Source: Nostoc sp. FACHB-892
Lineage (GTDB): Bacteria > Cyanobacteriota > Cyanobacteriia > Cyanobacteriales > Nostocaceae
Direction of reading: 5' to 3'
Length of the DNA stretch: 64,000 nucleotides
Assembly: GCF_014698795.1 (NCBI RefSeq)
Contig: NZ_JACJTR010000003.1
Location: 248,001 to 312,000 of the forward strand
Below, in pieces: positions 53,564 to 62,970 of the stretch (its first letter is position 1; every line of letters starts with the position of its first letter). The notes under the pieces are model-generated. The model saw only the letters and a list, made by a program, of their open reading frames with translations. It was not told the DNA's origin and did no database searches. The position numbers and the translations under genes were made by a program.

Positions 53564-54805
53564 CTATAATTTTGTGTCAGCATTTCCTATTGCATTGATC
53601 GCAGCTTCTAGTGCGATCGCTACATGAGTCCAATGAGTCCCCCCCTGGCAATAAACCACATAGGGTTCACGCAAAGGCCCATCTGCTGATAATTCCAAGG
53701 TACTCCCTTCAATAAATGTTCCCCCAGCCATAACTACTTTGCTCTCATACCCCGGCATTTCATCTGGAACAGGATCTAAGTAGGAACCAATAGGAGAATG
53801 CTGTTGTATAGCTTTACAGAAAGCAATTAGCTTTTCGGCAGAACCGAGTTTGACTGCCTGAATTACATCTCCACGGGGAGCCAGAGGTGCGGGATTCACT
53901 GGATAACCGAGTTTGTCAAATACATAACCAGTAAGATAAGTCCCTTTCATCGCCTCTCCTACCATTTGCGGAGCCAGAAATAAGCCTTGGAACAGCAGGC
54001 GATTTTGATCAAAAGTAGCGCCGCCGTAACTCCCGATACCGGGAGCAGTAAGACGACAAGCAGATGCTTCCACTAAGTCAGCGCGACCGGCGACATAACC
54101 ACCAGCGCTGACAATAGTTCCACCAGGATTTTTAATCAGCGATCCCGCCATTAAATCAGCACCTACGGCTGTAGGTTCCTTGGTTTCAATAAATTCGCCG
54201 TAGCAGTTATCCACAAAGCAAACGGTGTTCGGGTTTTGCTGTTTGACTAAGTTGACAATTTTTTCAATATCGGCAATTGATAAACTAGGCCGCCAAGAAT
54301 AGCCACAAGAACGCTGAATTAACACTAAACGAGTGTTTTCAGTCACATTAGTACTTAAAGCTTGCCAATCTATAGTTCCTTCTGTGGTTAGCTCCAATTG
54401 TCGGTAATTTATGCCAAACTCGATAAGAGAGCCTTGACCTTGACCACGTAAACCAATGACTTCTTCAAGCGTATCGTAGGGAGAACCGACCACTGCTAAC
54501 ATTTCATCTCCAGGACGGAGAACACCAAACAAAGCACAAGCGATCGCATGAGTTCCCGAAACGAACTGCACCCGCACGGCCGCAGCTTCAGCGCCCATAA
54601 CTTCGGCAAAAACTTTATCTAAAGTTTCTCGTCCTAAATCATCGTGACCATAGCCACTTACCCCAGCAAAGTGGTGTGCGCCTACACGGTGATTACGAAA
54701 GGCATCCAGCACTCGTTTTAGATTATGCTTGATATGAGTGTCAATTCCAGAAAAAATTTCTAATAGTGCCTGTTCTGCTTGCCGCAGCTGCTCTAAGCTG
54801 TTCAT
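53564..54805 (-). CDS. Methionine gamma-lyase/aluminium-resistance family PLP enzyme
   Basis: A 413-residue PLP-dependent enzyme of the group annotated as cystathionine beta-lyase family involved in aluminium resistance. HHFAGVSGYGHDDLGRETLD, AAAVRVQFVSGTHAIACALF and FVDNCYGEFIETKEPTAVGA (PLP Asp region) are typical, and MAGSLIKNPGGTIVSAGGYV holds the Schiff-base Lys. The reaction in cyanobacteria is not established. GAGGAA just before ATG 54805 fixes the start, against a TTG at 54820. Confidence 0.88.
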   Translation of the reverse strand: MNSLEQLRQAEQALLEIFSGIDTHIKHNLKRVLDAFRNHRVGAHHFAGVSGYGHDDLGRETLDKVFAEVMGAEAAAVRVQFVSGTHAIACALFGVLRPGDEMLAVVGSPYDTLEEVIGLRGQGQGSLIEFGINYRQLELTTEGTIDWQALSTNVTENTRLVLIQRSCGYSWRPSLSIADIEKIVNLVKQQNPNTVCFVDNCYGEFIETKEPTAVGADLMAGSLIKNPGGTIVSAGGYVAGRADLVEASACRLTAPGIGSYGGATFDQNRLLFQGLFLAPQMVGEAMKGTYLTGYVFDKLGYPVNPAPLAPRGDVIQAVKLGSAEKLIAFCKAIQQHSPIGSYLDPVPDEMPGYESKVVMAGGTFIEGSTLELSADGPLREPYVVYCQGGTHWTHVAIALEAAINAIGNADTKL

Positions 54806-54895
54806 CAGTTCCTCGTTCAAAAAAAATTAAATTATAGATATGCGGATTTTAAAATCGCGCAGACTAGGCTGGAAAATTCAAATTCAGGTTACTGC

Positions 54896-55717
54896 ATGAC
54901 AATTGCTACTTCAACCAAACCTCAAATTAACTGGGTTAATACCCTGTTCTTCATTGGACTGCATATCGGCGCTTTATTTGCCTTTGTTCCTGGTAACTTT
55001 AGCTGGACCGCAGTTGGTGTGGGTTTCTTGCTGTATTGGGTAACTGGTGGTTTAGGCGTTACTCTAGGATTTCACCGCCTTGTCACCCACCGCAGTTTTC
55101 AAACTCCCAAGTGGCTAGAGTATCTCCTGGTTTTCTTTGGGACACTCTCGTGTCAAGGCGGCCCAATTGAGTGGATTGGGACACATCGCATTCATCATCT
55201 AAACTCTGATACTGACGCTGATCCCCATGACTCTAATAAAGGCTTCTGGTGGAGCCACATGGATTGGCTGATTCATTATTGTCCCGCTCACGCTGATGTT
55301 CCTCGTTTCACCAAAGACATTGCAGAAGACCCAGTTTATCAGTTTTTAGAAAAATATTTCATTTTGATCCAGGTTGCTCTAGGCGTATTGCTTTTACTTC
55401 TGGGTGGCTGGCCCTTTGTTATTTGGGGAATTTTTGTTCGCATTGTTTGGGTTTACCACTGCACGTGGTTGGTGAACAGCGCTACTCATAAATTTGGCTA
55501 TCGGAGCTATGATTCTGGGGATCAATCGACTAATTGCTGGTGGGTAGCCGTATTAGTTTTCGGTGAAGGCTGGCATAATAACCATCATGCTTTTCAATAC
55601 TCAGCTCGTCATGGGCTGGAATGGTGGGAAATCGATTTAACTTGGATGACTGTCCAATTGCTGCAAGCAGTTGGTCTGGCTACTAATGTAAAGTTAGCCC
55701 CAACAAAAGTTAGTTAG
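54896..55717 (+). CDS. desC: Acyl-lipid delta-9 desaturase
   Basis: A 273-residue membrane desaturase that puts the first double bond into C18/C16 fatty acids of membrane lipids. Three His boxes are visible: GFHRLVTHRSF (HxxxxH), GTHRIHHLNSDTDADPH (HxxHH) and EGWHNNHHAFQYSAR (HxxHH). Membrane segments lie near 16-50 and 155-180. The length is typical of cyanobacterial DesC. It is the first gene of the desC-desA-desB row. Confidence 0.92.
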   Translation: MTIATSTKPQINWVNTLFFIGLHIGALFAFVPGNFSWTAVGVGFLLYWVTGGLGVTLGFHRLVTHRSFQTPKWLEYLLVFFGTLSCQGGPIEWIGTHRIHHLNSDTDADPHDSNKGFWWSHMDWLIHYCPAHADVPRFTKDIAEDPVYQFLEKYFILIQVALGVLLLLLGGWPFVIWGIFVRIVWVYHCTWLVNSATHKFGYRSYDSGDQSTNCWWVAVLVFGEGWHNNHHAFQYSARHGLEWWEIDLTWMTVQLLQAVGLATNVKLAPTKVS

Positions 55718-55966
55718 GAGTTAGGAGTTAGGAGTTAGGAGTTGAAGTTGAAGTTTGGAGTTATGATGCATAACGTTTTTAACTCATAACTCATCACTTC
55801 TAACTCCTCACTTTTCAAAAATAACTCCTCACTTTTCAAAAAGCTATTTACTGGTGCGCTTGTGTCGGTTAGATTGCTATAATCCGAAGCGCTAATATTA
55901 AGAAATTTTGCGGTAAGCCACTTTTTTAGTGACTTGGTGGAGGAGTTTGTTGTTTTTTAGGTGTCC
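55718..55966. repeat. Intergenic heptamers and a 21-bp tandem duplication
   Basis: Just after desC, gttagga is repeated four times (about 55712-55739). At 55801-55821 and 55822-55842 a 21-base unit beginning taactcctcacttttcaaaa occurs twice in tandem. The gttagga units and the taactcc units are roughly inverse to each other, so the region could fold. The desA ribosome site and possible promoter follow. Confidence 0.75.
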
Positions 55967-57019
55967 ATGACTACATCAATAATTAATAGCCAAAAACTAA
56001 GTGACGAGCCTGGTAATTCCGACTTTCGGCTCAAAGATATTGTCAAAACCCTGCCACGGGAATGTTTTCAACAGAACCGTCGCAAAGCTTGGACACAAGT
56101 ACTGCTCAGTGTCTTAGCGGTTAGCTTGGGCTATTACAGCCTGATTATCACTCCTTGGTTTCTCTTGCCTCTAGCTTGGATTTTTACGGGCACCGCTTTA
56201 ACAGGTTTTTTTGTAATTGGCCATGATTGTGGTCACAGGTCTTTTGCCAAACGTCGTTGGGTAAATGATTTGGTAGGGCATTTCTTCATGATGCCGTTGA
56301 TTTACCCCTTTCACAGTTGGCGCATTAAGCATAATTATCACCATACTCATACCAACAAGCTGGATGAGGATAACGCTTGGCATCCAATCAGACCAGAAGT
56401 GTTTGAAGATTGGGATAAAACCCGGCAGTCTGCTTTTGAGTTGTTCATGCGTAAACGCCTCTGGTGGGTAGGTTCCATTGGACATTGGGCTGTGGTGCAT
56501 TTTGATTGGCGGAACTTCAAAACTAAAGAGCAATCGAGCATCAAGCTTTCTGTGGCTGTAGTAGTTGTATTTGCGGCGATCGCTTTTCCGATTCTCATCG
56601 CCACAACTGGTATCTGGGGATTTGTCAAGTTTTGGCTAGTGCCCTGGATGATTTACCATTTTTGGATGAGTACTTTTACTATTGTTCACCACACTGCCGC
56701 AGATGTTCCTTTTGCGACAGCGAACAAGTGGAATGAAGCTTTAGCACAGCTAGCTGGCACTATTCATTGCGATTATCCGCGCTGGGTAGAAATCCTGTGC
56801 CACGATATCAATGTTCATGTCCCTCATCATATTTCCACTGCGATTCCTTCTTATAATTTGCGGCTAGCTTACAGCAGCATCAAAGAAAATTGGGAGCCTT
56901 ATCTGCATGATGAGTGTCAGTTTTCTTGGCCTTTAATGAAGCAGATTACAGACCAATGTCAACTATACACAACTGATGTTGGCTATAAGACTTTCAACCA
57001 ACATTACGCAGAGCGATAA
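55967..57019 (+). CDS. desA: Acyl-lipid delta-12 (omega-6) desaturase
   Basis: A 350-residue membrane desaturase acting on oleoyl chains of glycolipids. His boxes: [15 protein letters not shown] (HxCGH), [19 protein letters not shown] (HxxHH) and [14 protein letters not shown] (HxxHH). Several membrane segments are visible ([20 protein letters not shown]). ATG 55967 is used; a GTG 6 bases upstream is possible. It stands second in the desaturase cluster, 250 bases after desC. Confidence 0.93.
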   Translation: MTTSIINSQKLSDEPGNSDFRLKDIVKTLPRECFQQNRRKAWTQVLLSVLAVSLGYYSLIITPWFLLPLAWIFTGTALTGFFVIGHDCGHRSFAKRRWVNDLVGHFFMMPLIYPFHSWRIKHNYHHTHTNKLDEDNAWHPIRPEVFEDWDKTRQSAFELFMRKRLWWVGSIGHWAVVHFDWRNFKTKEQSSIKLSVAVVVVFAAIAFPILIATTGIWGFVKFWLVPWMIYHFWMSTFTIVHHTAADVPFATANKWNEALAQLAGTIHCDYPRWVEILCHDINVHVPHHISTAIPSYNLRLAYSSIKENWEPYLHDECQFSWPLMKQITDQCQLYTTDVGYKTFNQHYAER

Positions 57020-57237
57020 ATAGCGCTGTGATTACACTCACGCTCTTGAACCAACGAGAGCGTTTATCATGCTGTGTTTATATAGAATCTGGCAATTTTT
57101 TACTGACTAAAATTGTTAGGCAAATTGCCAGAAGTTATCCTCTTGTATGTTAGCGATCGCTAGTATCATGGGCATCCTAGAGGTGAGATGATTTTGTCTC
57201 AAATCAAGTTCCGATTTATATCTAACAAAAGAATCCA

Positions 57238-58317
57238 GTGCAATCAAATATCATCACGTCCAATAATCCTCTTGGCTTTGAAACGTCTGAGGATACAACT
57301 AAATTGCCTTTCACACTTGGGGATTTAAAAGCTGCAATTCCTGCTGAATGCTTTCAGCCCAATGTGACAAAATCACTTTTTTACTTTTTTCGTGATATCT
57401 TGATTATCGGTCTGCTTTATGCAGTTGCTTCTTATCTGGATTCTTGGCTTTTCTTTCCGATTTTCTGGCTAATGCAAGGAACGATGTTTTGGGCTTTATT
57501 TGTAGTCGGGCATGACTGCGGACACCAATCTTTTTCTAAGCATAAATGGCTCAACGATTTGATTGGACATCTTTCTCACACACCAATACTTGTTCCTTAT
57601 CATGGTTGGCGGATTAGTCACAGAACTCACCACAAAAATACTGGTAATATCGATAACGATGAAAGCTGGTATCCTGTGACAGAATCTCAATATAAGGATA
57701 TGCCTTTAGCCCAAAAGATAGGCAGATATTATGTTTTTCTCTTGGCTTATCCTGTATATCTGTTTAAGCGTTCTCCTAATAAGGAAGGCTCCCACTTTTT
57801 ACCCAGTAGTTCGCTTTTCAAACCATCGGAAAAATGGGATGTCATCACTAGTACAGTACTTTTGATTGGTATGGTAGGTTTGCTAGGTTTCCTCACCTAT
57901 CAATGGGGCTGGATGTGGTTGCTGAAATATTACGCTGTGCCCTACTTGGTGTTCATAGTTTGGCTAGATTTGGTGACATTTTTGCACCACACTGAGCCAG
58001 AGCTTCCCTGGTATCGTGGAGAAGATTGGACTTTCCTCAAAGGCGCAATTTCTAGCATTGACCGTAATTATGGTTTAATCAATCATATCCATCACGATAT
58101 CGGTACTCATGTTGCTCACCATATATTCCTTAACATCCCTCACTACAATTTGCTGAAGGCAACTGAGGCAATAAAACCAGTGATGGGTGAGTATTTCCAC
58201 AAATCGGAAGAACCGATTTGGAAGTCATTATGGAATTCATGTATCAGCTGCCATTTTGTACCTGATACTGGTAGTAAGGTTTACTACACATCCAATAATA
58301 AGTTAGCTAAAGACTAA
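57238..58317 (+). CDS. desB: Acyl-lipid omega-3 (delta-15) desaturase
   Basis: A 359-residue membrane desaturase that adds the third double bond (linoleate to alpha-linolenate). His boxes: VVGHDCGHQSFSKHK, HRTHHKNTGNIDNDESW and HHDIGTHVAHHIFLNIP. The start is GTG 57238, in line with the usual N-terminus (QSNIITSNNPLGF); no good ribosome site is seen. The 218-base leader after desA contains a HIP1 site. In cyanobacteria desB is often cold-induced. A strong hairpin follows. Confidence 0.93.
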   Translation: MQSNIITSNNPLGFETSEDTTKLPFTLGDLKAAIPAECFQPNVTKSLFYFFRDILIIGLLYAVASYLDSWLFFPIFWLMQGTMFWALFVVGHDCGHQSFSKHKWLNDLIGHLSHTPILVPYHGWRISHRTHHKNTGNIDNDESWYPVTESQYKDMPLAQKIGRYYVFLLAYPVYLFKRSPNKEGSHFLPSSSLFKPSEKWDVITSTVLLIGMVGLLGFLTYQWGWMWLLKYYAVPYLVFIVWLDLVTFLHHTEPELPWYRGEDWTFLKGAISSIDRNYGLINHIHHDIGTHVAHHIFLNIPHYNLLKATEAIKPVMGEYFHKSEEPIWKSLWNSCISCHFVPDTGSKVYYTSNNKLAKD

Positions 58318-58322
58318 GGCTT

Positions 58323-58356
58323 AGATTCCCGATTTCTTTAAAGAAGTCGGGAATCT
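58323..58356 (+). terminator. Terminator hairpin after desB
   Basis: AGATTCCCGATTTCTTT pairs with AAAGAAGTCGGGAATCT (17-bp arms, one T-G pair, no loop as written, so a few central bases open), followed by tgtatttt. It starts 6 bases after the desB stop codon. Confidence 0.75.
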
Positions 58357-58914
58357 TGTATTTTCGTCAATGCCTTCTGACTATCGACTGTTTTGGACTC
58401 CCTTATTCAGATCAACTTTTATAAAACGTGCATTAAAGATTACCTAAATACCTTACTAAAACTTACCTTTTGAGCGGCATTGGCGTAGCTCGCCGCAGGC
58501 ATCGCATATTAAATTATTAGTGGCTCTAATTTTACTAGTATTTGAGCGTCGTTAGCTTGGGGTAAATTCTATTAAAATACAGAGGTAAAATAAAACCAAA
58601 TAGACAGATGGCATTGGCGTAGCCTGTCACAGGCATCATGAAGTATTGCCCCTATCGTTACAGGAAGATTTATTTTCTCCAAACTCTTGCTGTCTCGGTG
58701 GGTAAAGATTAACATATCTGTGGGCGCAGGTAGCGTTCCGTCAAACAAAGCCTGACAACAGTGAAAAACCGTTAGACCGTCTACTCTGAATCCTGTTGAG
58801 CGCCAGTTAAATTTATCTGCATATAGTGACTTAAGATAGAGTTATAAATCAACGCAGACTATAGTATAGACAATTTACCCAAAAGTTTTTCAAGCTTTAA
58901 AATCAGAGGTATCA
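58357..58914. other. Intergenic region with two small dispersed repeats
   Basis: Two copies of a module ggcattggcgtagc plus caggcatc occur at about 58478-58506 and 58611-58638. The stretch 58700-58820 is less AT-rich and could hold structured RNA (gtgggcgcaggtagcgttcc to ccgttagaccgtctactctg), but I cannot assign it. No ORF is seen. The last 100 bases should hold the promoter of the NYN gene. Confidence 0.5.
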
Positions 58915-59610
58915 ATGATTATAACTAATTTTAGCAAACAAAGAAATGAATTTAAAGAACCTAAAGTACTTAAAGCTAAACCACATTGGCAAGGTCAAAA
59001 TTTGAACGATACTGCTGTCAAAAGTAAAGATACCAAGATGCAAGATACTGCACCTGATAGTTCGATTTTCAATAGCTTAAATCGTGGTCGAGTTGCTATT
59101 TTTATTGATGGCTTAAGTCTATTTCATACAGCTTTACAACTCGGCATTGAAATTGACTACGTTAAATTGCTTTGTCATTTAACTAACGGTTCAAGGCTGT
59201 TGCGTGCTTTCTTCTATACTGGGGTTGATCTTAGTAATGAAAAGCAACAGGGTTTTCTATTATGGATGCGTCGTAATGGCTATCGTGTTGTAGCTAAAGA
59301 TATCACGCAACCAGCAGAGAATTTCAAAAAATCAAATCTGAACGTAGAAATTGCTGTAGACATGATCACTTTAGCTCCTTATTATGATACTGCCGTTTTG
59401 GTCAGTGGTGATGGTGATCTAGCCTATGCTGTAAACGCTGTCAGCAGAATGGGGGTTCGGGTGGAAGTGGTAAGTCTACAAACAAGCACTAGTGAAAGCT
59501 TAATTGATGTTGCTGACTGCTTTATTGATCTTGATAGTATTAAAGCACACATTCAAAAAGATTCTAATGTTGGCTATAGTTATCGCACGCCGTCAAATTC
59601 AAATCTTTAA
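58915..59610 (+). CDS. LabA-like NYN domain protein (DUF88)
   Basis: A 231-residue protein. After a 55-residue basic, probably disordered N-terminus comes a NYN/PIN-like domain: RGRVAIFIDGLSLFHTALQL (first Asp), NLNVEIAVDMITLAPYYDTA (Asp) and AVLVSGDGDLAYAVNAVSRM (Asp pair), as in LabA/DUF88 proteins. These are predicted RNases. In Synechococcus LabA affects circadian output, but a direct equivalent cannot be claimed. The gene stands alone. Confidence 0.85.
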   Translation: MIITNFSKQRNEFKEPKVLKAKPHWQGQNLNDTAVKSKDTKMQDTAPDSSIFNSLNRGRVAIFIDGLSLFHTALQLGIEIDYVKLLCHLTNGSRLLRAFFYTGVDLSNEKQQGFLLWMRRNGYRVVAKDITQPAENFKKSNLNVEIAVDMITLAPYYDTAVLVSGDGDLAYAVNAVSRMGVRVEVVSLQTSTSESLIDVADCFIDLDSIKAHIQKDSNVGYSYRTPSNSNL

Positions 59611-59739
59611 AACCCGGTGGTGCGATTCGTTCAATCGAAATGAGCAGAAATCTTCAGGGATGGCTCACTTCTCAGAGATAACTTTGTTTGGGTGGAGTAA
59701 GCCGTGTAATGAGAAACTATAAAACACGGTTTTGAAGGC

Positions 59740-59765
59740 CAGCGAGTTTCGTGACGGACTCGCTG
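59740..59765 (+). terminator. Hairpin downstream of the NYN gene
   Basis: CAGCGAGT and ACTCGCTG, 8-bp perfect arms with a 10-base loop, 130 bases after the stop and about 47 bases before the stop of the convergent gene at 59812. It may serve both genes. Confidence 0.55.
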
Positions 59766-59811
59766 AGTTTACTAGGATATCAAAGGATCGAGTTAGGTAA
59801 ATCACTTAAGC

Positions 59812-60054
59812 TTAAGGGTTAATAATCCCGTAGTAAATGGCAACAACAAATAAGACAGCCCCCACTATAACCAGGGTAAAACCATAGCGAACCCGTGGAT
59901 CGGGTAAGTCCTGATTGGTAATTACACTATCGCTTTGTACCTGAGTCATAGGCTCAGATTTTCCAGGTTCTTGGGGAGCTATATAATTAGGTGTGTCCTC
60001 TGCCAAAGGAAGATTGTTCTCTTTTGCTGCGTTTTGAGTCTCTTGGGATTTCAT
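59812..60054 (-). CDS. Small single-helix membrane protein (Psb35-like?)
   Basis: An 80-residue protein: a soluble, acidic N-terminus (KENNLPLAEDTPNYIAPQEP), then DLPDPRVRYGFTLVIVGAVL and FVVAIYYGIINP, one C-terminal membrane helix. The PDPRVRYGFTL segment resembles, from memory, the small photosystem II-associated Psb35 group, but I am not sure. The gene is monocistronic. The region 60055-60487 upstream contains its promoter, and a repeat ctgtggaatgtgggtta (about 60278-60300) also seen near 62848. Confidence 0.6.
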   Translation of the reverse strand: MKSQETQNAAKENNLPLAEDTPNYIAPQEPGKSEPMTQVQSDSVITNQDLPDPRVRYGFTLVIVGAVLFVVAIYYGIINP

Positions 60055-60487
60055 GGGCTTTTTTGATGTCTTTGTAGCTCGTTTGCTTTCATAATTTCAA
60101 AGTTTTACTAATGATTACATCGTTCTTAAGAACTACCTTGGCTCCATGTGCGGTTCTCCTAGAGGGGTTAGTCGATGTCAAGTTAATTGGTAATTGCGAA
60201 TACACTTTTTTTAGTAAATATTGAATGCCAATTACACAACTTGAACCCCAGAAAATAGCGATCGCCAGAAGATATATCTAACCTGTGGAATGTGGGTTAA
60301 AAAAGGAATATATTACTCATCATTTCCCCCCTAAGATAGATTAATTGTCTAACAACTGATTACCTGAAAGCCTTATAAATCAGGGGTAAAAACGTAATTT
60401 TCAAATAAATCTAGATAAAAAATCAATATTCACTACCTTGACATAACTGACAATGCTACGTTAGCTTTAAAAAAGCATAAGTAGGTC

Positions 60488-60658
60488 TGCCTAATCCATT
60501 ACTTACCCGAAAAAATTTATTTATCAGGGTAAGGCAGGAGCGGAGGAACCAAGTTTGGGGCTTATCTCCAAGAAAAGTGAAGGCTTCAAGCTCAAGACTT
60601 CAGTTTTCTTAGAGAAGGACATCTCTCAGTCCTAGCCCGTCAGCTAACTTCGTAGGCA
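60488..60658 (+). ncRNA. c-di-AMP riboswitch (ydaO-yuaA type)
   Basis: The leader carries the conserved 3' block AGCCCGTCAGCTAACTTCGT followed by AGGCA, which matches the ydaO-yuaA consensus. The 5' core is GGAGCGGAGGAACCAAG with TTTGGGGC. P1 can form between TGCCTA (60488-60493) and TAGGCA (60653-60658). Further stems are TTACCC/GGGTAA (about 60500-60532), AAGAAAA (60570-60576)/TTTTCTT (60604-60610) and TGAAG/CTTCA inside it. The class senses cyclic di-AMP. It lies before the sucrose-phosphate-synthase-like gene, fitting osmolyte control. Downstream, TATCCTTG (60715-60722) can pair with CAAGGATA (60767-60774), a possible expression element. Confidence 0.88.
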
Positions 60659-60834
60659 TTGGGAGGAGATTGAACGAGCAGCATTTTTTGCTAAAAATGC
60701 CTTGCTCTGGTCAGTATCCTTGGCTGGTAACTTTGCGCTTCGTTTTACCTGCTCTCGATCCTGAAGCAAGGATAATATTAACTTTGTGTCTGGCGTCTGA
60801 GGCAGGGTTATTTGCCTTAAGGTTAAAGCTTATT

Positions 60835-62112
60835 ATGTTACAGAGTACAAAGCATCGCATTGCGCTGATTTCTGTTGATGGTGATCCAGCTATCGAAATT
60901 GGTCAAGAGGAAGCTGGCGGTCAAAATGTTTATGTGCGTCAAGTAGGCAACGCATTAGCAAAGCTTGGCTGGCAAGTGGATATGTTCACACGCCGGAGTA
61001 GTCCTGAACAAGCTGCTATTGTTCAACATGGCCCTAATTGTCGTACTATTCGGCTAAAAGCTGGGCCAGCGAAGTTCATGGGACGAGATACTTTATTTGA
61101 CCATTTACCTGAATTTGTTGACCAATTCCAGCAATTTCAGCAGCGTGAAGGTTTTTGTTACTCCCTAATTCATACTAATTACTGGTTGTCTTCTTGGGTA
61201 GGTATGGAATTGAAAAAGCAGCAATCGCTGATTCAGGTGCATACTTACCACTCATTAGGAGCAGTAAAATACAGAAGTATTGGGGAAGTTCCTGTCATTG
61301 CTACTCAACGATTAGCTATAGAAAAAGCTTGTTTAGAAACTGTAGATCGTGTGATTGCCACAAGTCCGCAAGAGCAAAAACATATGCGGATATTAGTTTC
61401 CCAGAAAGGGCAAATAAAAATGATTCCCTGTGGTACTGATATTGATAAGTACGGGGGAATTGAACGCAGTGTCGCACGAGAAAAATTAGGAATTGCACCT
61501 GATGCCAAAATGGTTCTCTACGTTGGTCGTTTTGACCGCCGCAAGGGAATTGAAACTTTGGTAAGAGCCGTTGCCCAGTCTAGTTTAAGAGGTAAGGCTA
61601 ATCTCCAGCTAGTGATTGGGGGTGGTAGCTGTCCAGGGCAAAGTGATGGAATTGAACGCGATCGCATTGCTAATATTGTTGATGAAGTAGGGCTAGAAGA
61701 TTGCACTACCTTTCCGGGTCGTTTAGATGATACTGTTCTACCCTTCTACTATGCTGCTGCTGATGTCTGCGTAGTACCCAGCCACTACGAACCCTTTGGT
61801 TTAGTAGCGATTGAGGCTATGGCTAGTCAGACTCCAGTAGTGGCAAGTAATGTTGGTGGATTAGAGTTTACTGTCGTACCTGAAGTAACAGGATTACTAG
61901 CACCACCGAAAGACGAAGCAGCTTTTGCCCATGCTATTGACCGGATTTTGATTAACCCCATTTGGCGAGACGAATTAGGCGCAGCTGGTCGAAAACGGGT
62001 AGAAATTGCTTTTAGCTGGGATAGTGTAGCTTCTGGGTTAACTGATCTCTATACTCATTTGCTGACTCAAACTAGGGCTAAAACTGAGAAACAACCTCAG
62101 ATTGCAGCTTAA
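60835..62112 (+). CDS. Family 4 glycosyltransferase, sucrose-phosphate-synthase-like
   Basis: A 425-residue GT-B enzyme: HRIALISVDGDPAIEIGQEE, AGGQNVYVRQVGNALAKLGW, VDMFTRR, LIHTNYWLSSWVGMELKKQQ, VHTYHSLGAVK, then MVLYVGRFDRRKGIETLVRA and the ESR-E motif VVPSHYEPFGLVAIEAMASQ. AGGQNVYVR and the HTNYW segment are typical of sucrose-phosphate synthases and their relatives. UDP/ADP-glucose plus fructose-6-phosphate as substrates is an inference; no phosphatase domain is fused. ATG 60835 starts the conserved part. The frame is open to TTG 60670, but those 55 residues look non-coding and overlap the leader. A c-di-AMP riboswitch lies upstream. Confidence 0.85.
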   Translation: MLQSTKHRIALISVDGDPAIEIGQEEAGGQNVYVRQVGNALAKLGWQVDMFTRRSSPEQAAIVQHGPNCRTIRLKAGPAKFMGRDTLFDHLPEFVDQFQQFQQREGFCYSLIHTNYWLSSWVGMELKKQQSLIQVHTYHSLGAVKYRSIGEVPVIATQRLAIEKACLETVDRVIATSPQEQKHMRILVSQKGQIKMIPCGTDIDKYGGIERSVAREKLGIAPDAKMVLYVGRFDRRKGIETLVRAVAQSSLRGKANLQLVIGGGSCPGQSDGIERDRIANIVDEVGLEDCTTFPGRLDDTVLPFYYAAADVCVVPSHYEPFGLVAIEAMASQTPVVASNVGGLEFTVVPEVTGLLAPPKDEAAFAHAIDRILINPIWRDELGAAGRKRVEIAFSWDSVASGLTDLYTHLLTQTRAKTEKQPQIAA

Positions 62113-62194
62113 GTTTTAAAGCTTGAGAACATTACTATCACGCACAAATATTCCAACACAAACCACTCTATTTAGTAAGTAGGGAATTAGAACT

Positions 62195-62398
62195 ATGCTG
62201 AATATCGGAGATTATGCCCTGCATCAGAAAACTGGCCAAGTTGGTCAAGTTTTAGGCTATGGTCATCAGGTAATGAATGGAACTTATATCACTACCTTGA
62301 AAGTAAGGTTTAGAAATCAGAGTGAAACTCCTGGCTACAGAGGATTTATGGAGGATGTTTACACTAATTGGATATTGGCTGAAACAGTATTAAATTAG
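62195..62398 (+). CDS. Small hypothetical protein, 67 residues
   Basis: MLNIGDYALHQKTGQVGQVL, GYGHQVMNGTYITTLKVRFR, NQSETPGYRGFMEDVYTNWI: a compact beta-rich small protein, resembling cyanobacterial SH3-like small proteins, with no assigned function. It starts 83 bases after the glycosyltransferase stop on the same strand; the ribosome site (tagggaatt) is weak. Confidence 0.65.
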   Translation: MLNIGDYALHQKTGQVGQVLGYGHQVMNGTYITTLKVRFRNQSETPGYRGFMEDVYTNWILAETVLN

Positions 62399-62539
62399 TG
62401 GTATAAATTGCTTTTTTTATAGGTGGTGTACCTTACTCCACCTGTAAATTTTCTCTGTTCTACGCTATTGTGCTTGTGTTAACTCAAGACTAAAAATAGT
62501 CACCACTATTTACTATTTGTCACCTAAAAAGAGGTATTT

Positions 62540-62677
62540 ATGAGTTTGATAGAAGCTATAATTTTCACGGTTATAAATACTTGTGCCTGTCTGTTATTAC
62601 CTAAACTACTGTCTGTCGTTCTGTCTGACGAAAGCAATACACCATCAAGATCAGTTGTTCCAGTTTTTCACAAATAG
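62540..62677 (+). CDS. Possible 45-residue membrane peptide
   Basis: ATG 62540 opens MSLIEAIIFTVINTCACLLL, PKLLSVVLSDESNTPSRSVV, PVFHK, stop. AGAGG lies 5-9 bases upstream of the start. The first 28 residues form one hydrophobic helix with two Cys. It may be a genuine small membrane protein, but nothing else supports it. The remaining sequence to 62970 contains no gene I can see. Confidence 0.35.
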   Translation: MSLIEAIIFTVINTCACLLLPKLLSVVLSDESNTPSRSVVPVFHK

Positions 62678-62970
62678 AAAAACAACTGATTGAGATTCCC
62701 CCGCTAACTTTAGGGTGTAGCGGGCAGACCAAACGCATCTAAATATTGAAAACTTCCTGCTGATATGGGGCGATTCGAGTTCGTTCAACAGTCAGCGTCT
62801 TTCGTGTTATGCCATCCCTTATAGGTATTTAACTCTTTTTTCAACTTAACTAACCTACGGAATGTGGGATACAATACCCTACCAAAGTTTTTTTCCAACC
62901 ATAGACATACGCATATAAATACAGATGAATCTCATAATTGTGTGTATTCATCTGTAGTTTCTAATTTTGT

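Noticed and set aside
60670..60834. N-terminal extension of the glycosyltransferase from TTG 60670
   Set aside because: The 55 residues do not resemble the family. The TTG has its purine tract almost touching it, and the segment is better explained as riboswitch expression platform.
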